From a virus, in the IMG/VR virus record IMGVR_UViG_3300015371_000036, positions 1 to 60,391 of that record: a stretch of DNA of 60,391 bases. One strand, written 5' to 3'. The notes below the pieces were generated by a model. That model ran no database searches and was not told the origin of the DNA. It was given only the letters and a program-made list of their open reading frames with translations. Shown one piece after another: positions 31,654 to 39,654 of the stretch. The position numbers were made by a program, and so were the translations under genes. Position 1 is the first letter of the stretch, and each line of letters begins with the position of its first letter.

Positions 31654-32070
31654 ATGCCGTCAGAGGGAATTGAGACGGCCAAGGGCCTGATTCGCCAGGA
31701 GATCGAGCACCTGGAAGGTGTGCTCGCGATCCTCGATGGCAAGGAGCCGGCGGAGCCGACGCCACGCCGTAGGCGGCGACAGAAACGTGGTCCAGGCCGA
31801 CGTCCAAAAGCGGCGGAGGCCCCGGCGTCCCCGCCCGCGGCCAAACCGAAACGTCGGCGACGTCGGCGTTCGGGGGGCGGGACGCTGAAGGAACGTGTCC
31901 TCACCGTGATCCGCCAAAGTCCGGGCATCACCACTAAGCAGCTAGGCGAAGCGGTGGGGCAGAAAGACCCGAAGAAGACCTACCTCTACACCGTGATCGG
32001 CGAACTCAAAAAAGAGAAGCTGATATTCAACGACGGCAACGGTTACTGCCCGGTCGCCGGGACGTTCTAG
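31654..32070 (+). CDS. DNA-binding protein with Arg-rich linker and winged helix
   Basis: The ATG at 31654 gives 138 residues. An N-terminal coiled coil (ETAKGLIRQEIEHLEGVLAILDGK) is followed by a very basic linker (PRRRRRQKRGPGRRPKAAE) with an AT-hook-like GPGRRPK. The C-terminal winged helix is LKERVLTVIRQSPGITTKQLGEAVGQKDPKKTYLYTVIGELKKEKLIF. The layout (oligomerising end, basic linker, DNA-binding domain) resembles nucleoid or silencing proteins. It is on the strand opposite to the late genes and overlaps the next gene tail to tail by four bases, as the first gene of a moron-like insert. Confidence 0.75.
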   Translation: MPSEGIETAKGLIRQEIEHLEGVLAILDGKEPAEPTPRRRRRQKRGPGRRPKAAEAPASPPAAKPKRRRRRRSGGGTLKERVLTVIRQSPGITTKQLGEAVGQKDPKKTYLYTVIGELKKEKLIFNDGNGYCPVAGTF

Positions 32071-32414
32071 GGGCCGTCGTCCTCCATCAGGCGCGCAAGC
32101 TCAGGCTCGCTCTCTTCCAGCCTGCCCTTTAGTTCTGCCCGGAACGTAGGGTCCGCCCGTAGGTCGGCGATTTCTTTTTCTGTCTCCTGGCGTTGCTCGT
32201 CGGTCAGGTGCGAGAAATCAGTCTTCACAAACCCGGTCCAGTCGATCTGCATTTCCGGTTCCCCGGCCTCTGCGCGTTCCCTATTTCGCTGCCGCCCCAG
32301 CTTTAGGTAGAGGGCGTGGAGTTCCGTGATCTCTGCCACCCCCCGAACGTCTAATTCGGCCTGCTCGATCATGCTGAAGCCGAGCCTTGGCGCGTTGCTC
32401 CCGTCGCCACCCAT
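32067..32414 (-). CDS. hypothetical protein in the moron insert
   Basis: The 115-residue protein (RLGFSMIEQAELDVRGVAEITELHALYLKLGRQRNRERAEAGEPEMQIDWTGFVKTDFSHLTDEQRQETEKEIADLRADP) is rich in charged helices. GAGGAAGGGG lies before the ATG at 32414. It is divergent from the regulator-MFS pair and shares their control region. Not recognised. Confidence 0.62.
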   Translation of the reverse strand: MGGDGSNAPRLGFSMIEQAELDVRGVAEITELHALYLKLGRQRNRERAEAGEPEMQIDWTGFVKTDFSHLTDEQRQETEKEIADLRADPTFRAELKGRLEESEPELARLMEDDGP

Positions 32415-32440
32415 CCGACACCCCTTCCTCCGAACCGCGG

Positions 32441-32533
32441 CCGTTTCTGAAAGAGACCGTTTCTGAAAGCGGAGCGTAGCCGGTCAGCCATCGCCCGGTC
32501 CGGGCAGTTATGCCCGTTCGGGCAGTTTTGCCC
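32441..32533. promoter_or_regulatory. paired palindromic operators in the divergent moron control region
   Basis: Two direct copies of CCGTTTCTGAAAG lie at 32441-32453 and 32457-32469, each centred on TTTC-T-GAAA. Two palindromes, CGGGCA-GTTA-TGCCCG (32501-32516) and GGGCA-GTTT-TGCCC (32520-32533), follow with centres 18 bases apart. This 218-base gap separates divergent genes. Binding by the small winged-helix protein at 32633 is plausible. Confidence 0.65.
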
Positions 32534-32632
32534 TTACCTGATTTGAGCAGCGAGCATATCCTTGAGCAAAGGGGTAGGCTTTTCTGAGCCATACCTGAGA
32601 CGTACCGAGAGATTGCTAGGAGGGGACCGGAG

Positions 32633-32851
32633 ATGGCCGAAGGCGAGGAGCACCGCTGGAAGGCGCGCGAGGACGATCGTGCCGGCGCGGGCGGCCTTCG
32701 GCTCGCGTCGACCCCGATGATCCGCCAATGCCTCCAAGCCCTCCAAGAGAAGCCCGACACGACCGAGGGCCTCATGGAGCGCCTCGGTTGGGACCGCGCC
32801 AAGGTCCATTACGCCCTTTCGGTGTTGAGGGACAGGGGATTCGTCGAGTAG
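32633..32851 (+). CDS. small winged-helix protein, probable local regulator
   Basis: The 72-residue protein ends in STPMIRQCLQALQEKPDTTEGLMERLGWDRAKVHYALSVLRDRGFVE, a compact winged-helix pattern. GGAGGGGACCGGAG precedes its ATG. Its stop is directly followed by the ATG of the MFS gene, so the two are co-transcribed. It probably controls the transporter through the palindromes upstream. Confidence 0.68.
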   Translation: MAEGEEHRWKAREDDRAGAGGLRLASTPMIRQCLQALQEKPDTTEGLMERLGWDRAKVHYALSVLRDRGFVE

Positions 32852-34141
32852 ATGGAGGCGGCGAGCGTTCGGGCAATACCGTCGAGGATCGCCGCGGGGT
32901 TGACCCGGCGACTGGTCCGGGGCGGCGCGGCGCTCGGGATTGATCTGCGCGTCCTTGAGGACGGGCAGTTTTCGCGCCTGCTCGCGGCCGAATGGGCGTC
33001 GCTGATCGGCGACTTTGCCTTGCTGCCGGTGATCCCCTTCGCGGTGTTCGAGTTGGGCGGATCGGCCACCCAGACCGCGCTGGTGTTCGGCGTCGAGTTT
33101 CTGGCCGGCTCGCTTCTCGTCCTGTTCGGTGGGATAGCGGGGGATCGCTACGCGCGAAGGTCGGTAATGATCGGCGCGGATTTGGTCAGGTTCGCCGCTC
33201 AGATCTTGCTGGCGGCTCTGTTCCTGGCCGGTGTCGCCTCGATCTGGTGGCTTGTGCTGGTCCAGGTCGTGCTCGGTTGCGGCTCGGCGTTCTTCCGGCC
33301 GGCCCTCCAGGGCCTCATCCCCCAAACCGTTGATGCCGGGGTGCTGCGGGCCGCTAACGCGCTCCGAGGAGTCGCCATTTGGCTAGGGGCCACGATCGGC
33401 CCGGCGGTAGGAGGCGCATTTCTGCTGCTCGGCGATCCTGGCTGGGCGTTCGCGTTGAACGGCCTCACCTTCGGCGTCAGCGCTCTGTTCCTCGGAAGCC
33501 TGCGCCCGCTGCCGGGTGGGAAGGCCGAGGAGCCGACACCCGTTTTGGACGACCTGCGCGAAGGATGGGGAGCGTTCCGAAGCCGGGCTTGGCTGTGGGG
33601 CGTCGTAGTGGCATTCGCGGTTATCAACGCCCTCGTTTTCGCGCCCTATTTCACCCTCGGGCCGGAACGGATCGACAGCGAGTCCGCGTGGACCGCGATC
33701 CTGGCCGCAAGGGGGGTGGGGGCTGTCCTGGGATGCGTCTGGGTGCTCCGGTGGCATCCCCAGCGCCCCCTCCTGGTCGGGTGCTGGGCCGTCGCCCTGT
33801 GGATTCCAATCAACGTGGCGACCGCGCTGGCCGGCCCGATGGCCCTGCTGCTTCCGGCCGCGTTGCTATCGGGCCTCGGGCTGGCGGTGTTCGGCGCGTT
33901 CTGGGAGACGTCGCTGCAGGGTCATCCCCCGCCCGACCAGGTCTCGCGGCTGGCCTCGTATGACTGGCTCGGCGGGATGGGCCTGTTGCCGATCGGCTAC
34001 GCCTGCGCCGCCGCGGCTGCAGCGACGATGGGAGCCGGCACGGGTCTGATGGTTGGCGCGGTCATCCTGGCGGTCGTCACGGCGCGACTCGTGACCGCGA
34101 AAAGCATCCGCGAGCTGCCGCCGCCGCCGGCCGCGACCTAG
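32852..34141 (+). CDS. MFS transporter (drug/siderophore exporter-like)
   Basis: The 429-residue protein has about 12 hydrophobic segments after a 45-residue cytoplasmic N-terminus. GDRYARRSVMIGADLVRF (loop 2-3 motif GDRxxRRxxM) and FRPALQGLIPQTVDAGVLRAANALRGVAIWLGATIGPAVGG are typical of the MFS_3/EntS-like exporter family. Such genes are rare in phages and look like a lysogenic-conversion moron. It overlaps the MuF-like gene tail to tail by four bases. The substrate cannot be told from sequence. Confidence 0.9.
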   Translation: MEAASVRAIPSRIAAGLTRRLVRGGAALGIDLRVLEDGQFSRLLAAEWASLIGDFALLPVIPFAVFELGGSATQTALVFGVEFLAGSLLVLFGGIAGDRYARRSVMIGADLVRFAAQILLAALFLAGVASIWWLVLVQVVLGCGSAFFRPALQGLIPQTVDAGVLRAANALRGVAIWLGATIGPAVGGAFLLLGDPGWAFALNGLTFGVSALFLGSLRPLPGGKAEEPTPVLDDLREGWGAFRSRAWLWGVVVAFAVINALVFAPYFTLGPERIDSESAWTAILAARGVGAVLGCVWVLRWHPQRPLLVGCWAVALWIPINVATALAGPMALLLPAALLSGLGLAVFGAFWETSLQGHPPPDQVSRLASYDWLGGMGLLPIGYACAAAAAATMGAGTGLMVGAVILAVVTARLVTAKSIRELPPPPAAT

Positions 34142-34836
34142 CGGGCATAGGCCGCCGGCTCGTCGAGGAAGTGGCCGCCGGCAGCGCCGAGGACCGGCCC
34201 CAGCTCACCATGCTCGGACACCGCCACGCCGGCCGGGATCGGAGTCGGCCGACCTCGCGTGTAGGGGACGGGTTCGACGCCGCAACCGCAGTGCGGATGC
34301 ATCGGCATGGGTTCCTCCGTGAGGAACTGAGCGCCATCAAGCTCCTGGCAGAACTCACAGGCCCCCGAGTCCGCGACCCGCTGATAGCCCCAGAGTTCTT
34401 CGGCCGCGCCTACGGCCGTGAGCGTCCCCCGCATCGCCATCTGGACGTCGACCGCCCCGGCCCCCTCCGCGCGGGCGAGGGCCGCCGTGGTCGCGTCCTG
34501 CCAGGGCTTTCCTTCGCCTAGCTCGGACCAAAGCTGGACGAAGGGCCGCGTGTAGACGGTAGACGGCGAAACGCCGCCGCGGAGATCGGCGAGCAGCCGC
34601 TCGACGTCGATCTGGGCCGGCGGACGCTCGAGCGAACGTGCCAAATAGGCGCGCGTCAGCGCCACCGACGACCGCTGCCCTCCTTGAACAAGTGGCAGCG
34701 CATAGCGCAGCCAGTCGCTGAGGTTGCCTTCGTCGTAGCTCGGCAGGCTTCGCCAAACGCGCTGCAGGCCCTGCGTGACGGCGACGCGAATGCGCCGCTG
34801 GCCCTCGATATGCGCGAGGGCCTCGGCCGTCGCCAT
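34138..34836 (-). CDS. MuF-like head morphogenesis protein
   Basis: The 232-residue protein has GYQRVADSGACEFCQELDGAQFLTEEPMPMHPHCGCGVEPV, the Cys/His signature of the phage Mu F/SPP1 gp7 family. The N-terminal half is helical (AHIEGQRRIRVAVTQGLQRVWRSLPSYDEGNLSDW). These minor capsid proteins bind the portal and enter the prohead in small numbers. It follows the portal gene directly. Confidence 0.87.
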   Translation of the reverse strand: MATAEALAHIEGQRRIRVAVTQGLQRVWRSLPSYDEGNLSDWLRYALPLVQGGQRSSVALTRAYLARSLERPPAQIDVERLLADLRGGVSPSTVYTRPFVQLWSELGEGKPWQDATTAALARAEGAGAVDVQMAMRGTLTAVGAAEELWGYQRVADSGACEFCQELDGAQFLTEEPMPMHPHCGCGVEPVPYTRGRPTPIPAGVAVSEHGELGPVLGAAGGHFLDEPAAYAR

Positions 34837-36333
34837 CTAGACCACCGCCGCCGCCCGATCGGGAACCCCGTTGCCGGCGGGCGGGCCGCCCCTTGTCACC
34901 TCGGCGACCAGGGATGCCAGGCCGTCCCCGGCGCGCTGCGCTTCCCACCGCGCGATTTCGTTCTGCGAGGCCCCGAGCACCTTCTCGGCGAGGGCCTGCC
35001 ACGGCATGATGTCTTTCAGCTTCAGGGCGGCGTCCGCCCGCTCGGCCATCGACCGCGACTCGTGGTCGGCCCACAGCACCTCCGCCCGCGGCGACAGAAG
35101 CACGGTCGGCTCCGCAATTTGGCCGAGGAGGCGCAAAACCTCCTCCCAGCCCTCGCCGAGCGACGCCTTGTGATTCGTAACCTTCGCCGCGAGCGCAGCC
35201 TCCGCCGCTCGGATCGCGTCCGCCGAGAGGTTGACCATCTCGGCCAGGAGATAGTGGGCCGGGGTCTTCGTGATCGCGGCGAGGTGCTTGACGTGTTCCT
35301 CGACGGAGAGGTTCTTCAGGTCGGCGGCCGGGTACTGCTCCAGTTTCACCTCGGTGTTCTCGAACTGGGCGACGGTGTCGGCCATCGCGACGAAGGGGGC
35401 AATCGGCTTGCCCTCGTCGTCCTTCAGGATGCGTTCGCCGATCAGCGCCCGAAGCGGGAAGCCCATCCAGAACGCGACGACCAGGCCAAGGAAGGTGAGG
35501 ATGTTGATCCGGTCGAGATGGCCGGTCGTGTGCTCGAACTCGCCGCGGGCGTATCCGAATCCTCCGGGTTTGAGCCTGCGGTTCACCGCCACCTCGACGA
35601 CGGGCACCACGTTCAGCGGGTTTGGCAGCGGCCACGGCTCGCCGGCGACCTCCCGTGGAACCCACTTGCCGGGTTCCACGTTGATGACCATCTCGGTGCT
35701 CCTGCCGATCGTCCCCGGCCCCGCACCTCCGAGCGTCAGCGGCCCGATCGCCGAGGAGGTCTTCTCCTCAACGGCGGACTTGGGGCCGCTGAACTTGTAG
35801 ATGCCGTCGGGCCGGTAGAGGGTGGCGTGCGGCACGCCCGTGTCGTCGATCCAGCGGCGCATCGCGGCCTTCCGAACCCGCCGCGAGCCGTCCCGGTAGG
35901 AGACGATCATCTGTGACTGGTCGTCGAGGCTGATGCACGGTTTCCCGGTCTCCTCGTCCGGCCAGACCAGCGCGAAGCTCCTGCCGTCCACCAGCGAGGC
36001 GTTGTGCGCCAGCTTCGACTCGGAGTCCATCTGGTTGTCCTGCCAGGCCCCCCATACCGCTTCATCAGCAGCCTTGTCTTCGGAGCGGAGGCCGGTCAGC
36101 TCCAGGCGGTCCTGCACGGAGTCCACGATCAAGCCCGCCCAGTTCGACGAGGCGAACGGCATGAGGATCTGATACGCCGCGGTGATCTTGGCCTTGACGA
36201 CCGCGGTCGGCAGCGGCGCGTCGCCCTCGTAGTAGGCGCTGAGGATCGAGTGCCAGCGCGTGCGGCGGTCTAGCTCGTTCCCGAGAGTTTTGAGCTGCTT
36301 CGTCAGTTCCTGTTCAAGCGCAGAGTCGGCCAT
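34837..36333 (-). CDS. portal protein
   Basis: The ATG at 36333 (GAGGTGG before it) gives 498 residues. The helical N-terminus (ALEQELTKQLKTLGNELDRRTRWHSILSAYYEGDAPLP) and PFASSNWAGLIVDSVQDRLELTGLR are typical of actinophage SPP1-type portals, as are NPLNVVPVVEVAVNRRL and GRGEF...DRINILTFLGLVVAFWMGFPLRALIG. It forms the dodecameric DNA gate. A longer N-terminal frame exists but overlaps the terminase gene. Confidence 0.92.
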   Translation of the reverse strand: MADSALEQELTKQLKTLGNELDRRTRWHSILSAYYEGDAPLPTAVVKAKITAAYQILMPFASSNWAGLIVDSVQDRLELTGLRSEDKAADEAVWGAWQDNQMDSESKLAHNASLVDGRSFALVWPDEETGKPCISLDDQSQMIVSYRDGSRRVRKAAMRRWIDDTGVPHATLYRPDGIYKFSGPKSAVEEKTSSAIGPLTLGGAGPGTIGRSTEMVINVEPGKWVPREVAGEPWPLPNPLNVVPVVEVAVNRRLKPGGFGYARGEFEHTTGHLDRINILTFLGLVVAFWMGFPLRALIGERILKDDEGKPIAPFVAMADTVAQFENTEVKLEQYPAADLKNLSVEEHVKHLAAITKTPAHYLLAEMVNLSADAIRAAEAALAAKVTNHKASLGEGWEEVLRLLGQIAEPTVLLSPRAEVLWADHESRSMAERADAALKLKDIMPWQALAEKVLGASQNEIARWEAQRAGDGLASLVAEVTRGGPPAGNGVPDRAAAVV

Positions 36334-36341
36334 CGGCCACC

Positions 36342-37898
36342 TCACCAGGTCGCGCGCCCGTAGTCGGGCTTGTTCAGCACCCCGGCCTCGATGGCGTCGC
36401 CGCGCGCCGCCCAGGCGAGCACGGCCGCCATAGCCAGGTCGATCTTGCGCGGGCTTTTCGCGCCGTCCTTTCGGATGACCCAGAGGAACGTGTCGTCGTC
36501 TGGGTCGCGCATCTTCGTCGCCCGCTTCACGCAGTTGCCGACGTGGCGGACGAACGCCTCGTTGCCGTCGTGCGAAAGCCGGCCGGCCGTCCAGTCCGTA
36601 TGCCAGGCACGGATCGCGTAGGCAATCCGTTTGAGGTTGTTGGTCCAGAACTGGACGACGCGCTCCGTGCCGAACCGCCCCGCCCACTCGTCCATCTCGG
36701 TCTGCCAGTACGGGGGGTCGCCGTAAAGCCGCCAGACGTCGTAAGTCTCGAAGAGCGCCTCGACCGCTTCGTGAACCTCCGGGGCCGGCACTTCCCACGG
36801 GTCGTCCCACCGCAGCGCCACCGGCCGCTCCCAGAGGCCCAGGACGAACTGATGGCCAGTCTCGACCTCGGTGCCGATCAGCGCCGTGGCATCGTGGTGC
36901 TTCGATCCGTCGAAGCCGGCGACGACCGTGGCCCCGGGCGAGACCTTGTGCTCGCTGGCCAGCCCGGAGAAGACCTCGACGTCGAACGCCTTATCCATGC
37001 CGGCGACGACCCGGTTGGCGAAGAATCGCTCCGCCTGGTTGGGATCGCGCGGCACCAGCTCCTCGATCTCGGCCTCGATCCTGTCGAGGTCGACCCACCA
37101 GGAACCGGCGTAGACCTTCCGAAGCACCCGTCGCCGCTCGGCCTTGTTGCGGAGCGACCCCTTCGGTGGCGTCGGGTAGTCAACGAGGACGTCGGCAAGG
37201 TCGGCCTCGTAGGTGGTCTGCGCAACCGATAGCTCGGACGGCTCCCAGGCGTTGGTCGTTTCCAGCGCCCGGCCCTGCATACCGGCTAGGTTCCGGCGCT
37301 GGGTGTCCGCCAGCTTGACGCCGCCATTGTGGGCGGTCCAGGAGTGGGTCTCGTCGTGGACGGCGAAGGTGAGGCGCTGCCCGAGGCGCGAGACGTGAGC
37401 GCTCGTCACCGGCTCGATCAGGCCAGCGCTGCCGTAGGCCCCCTGGACGTTGATTCGCGTCTTCCCGGTGTCCGGGATTTCAGCCTTCAGCGCCCCCAGC
37501 TCGATCATGGGGACGAGGGCCGTCCAGACGTTGTCGGTCTGATCTTCCGAGACCGCAACGACCTGAATCCAGGGCGTCGCCCACGGCCGCCCGACCGGCT
37601 CGCCGGCCTCATCCCAGCCGTCGAAGCAGACGGGGCCGGCCGCCTCGGCGCAGATGATCGCCGCGCTGAGTGGCCCCTTGCCCCACTTCTGCGGGCGCAC
37701 CATCAAGGCCCGGCGGAAGAGGAAGCGCCCGTCCTCGTCGATCGCGTAGAACCAAACGACGAAACGCAGCTGGTCGAGCGTCAGCTCGAACGGTAGGCCG
37801 GCCCGCTCGCCGTCAGGGATCGCGCAGTTTGCCTCGATCCACTTCGCCACCCCGTATCCGAGGCTGCGCTCAGGAATCCCCTTCGGCGGCAGCAGCAC
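36342..37898 (-). CDS. terL: terminase large subunit
   Basis: The 518-residue packaging motor starts at GTG. Residues 68-78 (VRPQKWGKGPL) form a variant Walker A, and FAVHDETHSW (178-187) is Walker B with the catalytic Glu. The C-terminal nuclease has GFDGSKHHDATAL (D330) and LYGDPPYWQTEMDEWAGRFG. It overlaps the small subunit by 29 bases and is followed by the portal. The nuclease-first Asp and layout match other actinophage TerL proteins. Confidence 0.95.
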   Translation of the reverse strand: MLLPPKGIPERSLGYGVAKWIEANCAIPDGERAGLPFELTLDQLRFVVWFYAIDEDGRFLFRRALMVRPQKWGKGPLSAAIICAEAAGPVCFDGWDEAGEPVGRPWATPWIQVVAVSEDQTDNVWTALVPMIELGALKAEIPDTGKTRINVQGAYGSAGLIEPVTSAHVSRLGQRLTFAVHDETHSWTAHNGGVKLADTQRRNLAGMQGRALETTNAWEPSELSVAQTTYEADLADVLVDYPTPPKGSLRNKAERRRVLRKVYAGSWWVDLDRIEAEIEELVPRDPNQAERFFANRVVAGMDKAFDVEVFSGLASEHKVSPGATVVAGFDGSKHHDATALIGTEVETGHQFVLGLWERPVALRWDDPWEVPAPEVHEAVEALFETYDVWRLYGDPPYWQTEMDEWAGRFGTERVVQFWTNNLKRIAYAIRAWHTDWTAGRLSHDGNEAFVRHVGNCVKRATKMRDPDDDTFLWVIRKDGAKSPRKIDLAMAAVLAWAARGDAIEAGVLNKPDYGRATW

Positions 37899-38328
37899 GC
37901 TTCCGCAGCTCCCTGGTCTTCTCCGCGTCCGCTCGCTGCACGTCGAGGTCGACGACCTCGGCGGGCGGGGCGACCCGCCAGCGCCGGTCCTGCTTCCCCT
38001 TCGGCGTGAGGCCGAGCGCCTCGCGGACCTGGCGAAGCTCGGAGAGCACCGAGCCGGTGCCCTTGCGGACCCAGGACTCGTGCATGTAGCAGAGGTGTTC
38101 GACTAGATCGACGTCCGCCGCGCCCCACATCTGCGCTGCCGGGTCCGCCCACCAGGCGGCCCACGACCGAGCAGTCCGCGTCGACCAGCCGGCCTCGTCC
38201 GGTGGTTCCGGCAGATCGGGGATGGGTGGATCAGTCAGCGGGCGCAGCTCCACCCACTCGCCATGTAGCGGCACGTTTCGCCTGCGCCGGTTCTCGCGGA
38301 ACTTGGGCGCTGGCCCTCGTCCGGCCAT
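37870..38328 (-). CDS. terS: terminase small subunit
   Basis: The ATG at 38328 has AAAGGAGG six bases before it and gives 152 residues. MAGRGPAPKFRENRRRRN is the start seen in many actinophage small terminases. STRTARSWAAWWADPAAQMWGAADVDLVEHLCYMHESW and LRQVREALGLTPKGKQDRRWR follow. The start codon is inside an RTGC-loop hairpin. It is the first gene of the leftward late operon. Confidence 0.85.
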   Translation of the reverse strand: MAGRGPAPKFRENRRRRNVPLHGEWVELRPLTDPPIPDLPEPPDEAGWSTRTARSWAAWWADPAAQMWGAADVDLVEHLCYMHESWVRKGTGSVLSELRQVREALGLTPKGKQDRRWRVAPPAEVVDLDVQRADAEKTRELRKRAAAAEGDS

Positions 38329-38383
38329 GCGGCCTCCTTTCTGGGCGAAGCCGTGCGGCTTCGCAAGCGGCGGCCATGCGGCC
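38323..38383. repeat. three RTGC-loop hairpins at the head of the late operon
   Basis: GGCC-ATGC-GGCC (38323-38334), GCGAAGCC-GTGC-GGCTTCGC (38345-38364) and GGCC-ATGC-GGCC (38372-38383) lie in tandem. Stems differ but the loop is always A/G-TGC on the plus strand. The first includes the terS start codon. They would form the 5' leader of the late transcript. Confidence 0.8.
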
Positions 38384-38390
38384 CCGCGGT

Positions 38391-38435
38391 GCCCCGGCAA
38401 ATTGTCAGGAGTACCCCTTGACAAATTGCCGGGGC
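38391..38435 (+). promoter_or_regulatory. palindromic promoter/operator, copy 1
   Basis: GCCCCGGCAAATTGTCAG and TTGACAAATTGCCGGGGC are 18-base inverted arms (16 matching) around GAGTACCCC or a close variant. The right arm begins with a consensus -35, TTGACA (38418-38423). No clear -10 follows, though AATGGT is 17 bases on. About 75 bases from the right arm to the start of the next gene are repeated at copy 2. Confidence 0.75.
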
Positions 38436-38483
38436 AGAGCAATGGTGGTCGTGCAACGCAACCCGGACGAAAGGCAGGAAGAA

Positions 38484-38894
38484 ATGAGCGCCACCGCCAA
38501 GCGCCCCACGACCAAGAGCGAGCGTCATGTACGAATCGGCCGCCTCATCCACAACGACGAGACGAACGCCGCCCAGAGCCTCGTTGAATTGGGGGCGCGC
38601 GTCGCCCTGGCAACCGAGCTGGAGCCGGAACTCACCCAGCTTCTGGAAGAGTTCGGCGAGGCGGACGAAGAGACGGTGAACCTCGCCGCGAAGATCGCCG
38701 CCCTCGTGACCGAGATGCCGGAGCCGGCCTTCAGCATCGGCGACGAGGTGATCTACAAGGAGGACGGCCGGCCGCTCGGCAAAGTCGCGGATCGCTACAT
38801 CGGGGAGCGTGGCGACGAGTGGGAGTACGAGGTCCGCAGCCGGACGTATGGCTCAAACCCCTACGGCGAGCGCGAACTCGCGGCCAAAGCCTGA
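38484..38894 (+). CDS. paralog family protein 1, first gene of rightward accessory operon
   Basis: The 136-residue protein has an N-terminal helical half (SERHVRIGRLIHNDETNAAQSLVELGARVALA) and a C-terminal region FSIGDEVIYKEDGRPLGKVADRYIGERGDEWEYEVRSRTYGSNPYGERELA that looks like a small SH3-like barrel. Two further paralogs (39655, 40035) share this layout. AGGAAG precedes the ATG. Function unknown; expression from a strong repressed promoter suggests an early host-takeover role. Confidence 0.68.
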   Translation: MSATAKRPTTKSERHVRIGRLIHNDETNAAQSLVELGARVALATELEPELTQLLEEFGEADEETVNLAAKIAALVTEMPEPAFSIGDEVIYKEDGRPLGKVADRYIGERGDEWEYEVRSRTYGSNPYGERELAAKA

Positions 38895-38917
38895 GGCGGC
38901 CGGGACAACCCAGGGGA

Positions 38918-39529
38918 ATGAGCACCGCACTCGACAACCTGGCCCGCCTGCGGCCGGCAGAGGTAGACGCCCGCCTGTTCAATGCGCTTGGCCCGGCGCA
39001 GACCACCGAGGCGAGCCTCATCGCCGCCCGCCGGGATTTGCGGCGCTACGAAAGAGCGGGACGCGCCCCCGGCTACCTAACCAAGCGGATCGCCGATCTG
39101 GAGGCGCGCTTGGAGGAGCAGATGGCCGTTGCCCGTCCCTACGAAGACGAGTACGCGCGGCGGCCGTGGGTCCGCTACCTGGTGGTCGAAGGCGGCCATC
39201 TCCATAAGCGCGGCTGCCATACGTTGACGCCGGGCCGGACGATGGTCGGCCTCGTCCCCGAGGCCAGCGGCCTCGCGGACAGCGAGGTCGTCGGAAAGTT
39301 CGGCGAGGGGGCCTGTACGCATTGCTTCTCCGACGCGCCGGTCTCCCGCCCCAGGACGCTGGCCGAGCAAGGTCTATGTGAGCACTCCGGCCAGTACGTC
39401 CCCGAGGGGCGGCTCCCGGCCGGCTGGCACCGCTTCGCCGTTGCCCCGAGCGTCCGTTGCGACTGCGGCTATCGAGGCGCTGTTACGGCCTCCGGCAAGT
39501 ATCGGAAGCACAAAGCGGGCGGGTCCTGA
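38918..39529 (+). CDS. hypothetical zinc-binding protein
   Basis: The 203-residue protein has a helical N-terminus (LIAARRDLRRYERAGRAPGYLTKRIADLEARLEEQ) and GGHLHKRGCHTLTPGRTMVGLVPEASGL...GEGACTHCF, which suggests a CHC2-type metal site. A second cluster VRCDCGYRGAVTASGKYRKHK closes it. It lies between copies 1 and 2 of the duplicated promoter. Not recognised by name. Confidence 0.65.
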   Translation: MSTALDNLARLRPAEVDARLFNALGPAQTTEASLIAARRDLRRYERAGRAPGYLTKRIADLEARLEEQMAVARPYEDEYARRPWVRYLVVEGGHLHKRGCHTLTPGRTMVGLVPEASGLADSEVVGKFGEGACTHCFSDAPVSRPRTLAEQGLCEHSGQYVPEGRLPAGWHRFAVAPSVRCDCGYRGAVTASGKYRKHKAGGS

Positions 39530-39557
39530 ACGGGGCAAACCCCGGCGGAATCCACCC

Positions 39558-39602
39558 GCCCCAGCAATTTGTCAAGAGTACCCCTTGACAAATTGCCGGG
39601 GC
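39558..39602 (+). promoter_or_regulatory. palindromic promoter/operator, copy 2
   Basis: GCCCCAGCAATTTGTCAA and TTGACAAATTGCCGGGGC are 18-base arms with one mismatch around GAGTACCCC. The following bases (agagcaatggtggtcgtg and on to the ribosome site) repeat copy 1 with a small GCAAA insertion. It directly precedes paralog 2. Confidence 0.78.
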
Positions 39603-39654
39603 AGAGCAATGGTGGTCGTGCAACGCAACGCAAACCCGGACGAAAGGCAGGACG

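Noticed and set aside
34837-36810. 657-residue portal frame
   Set aside because: The first 159 residues overlap the terminase gene in another frame and are low-complexity; the ATG at 36333 has a ribosome site and gives normal portal length.
38391-38435. Palindrome as a rho-independent terminator
   Set aside because: It has no T tract on either strand, contains a consensus -35 and is duplicated before paralogous genes, so a promoter/operator fits better.
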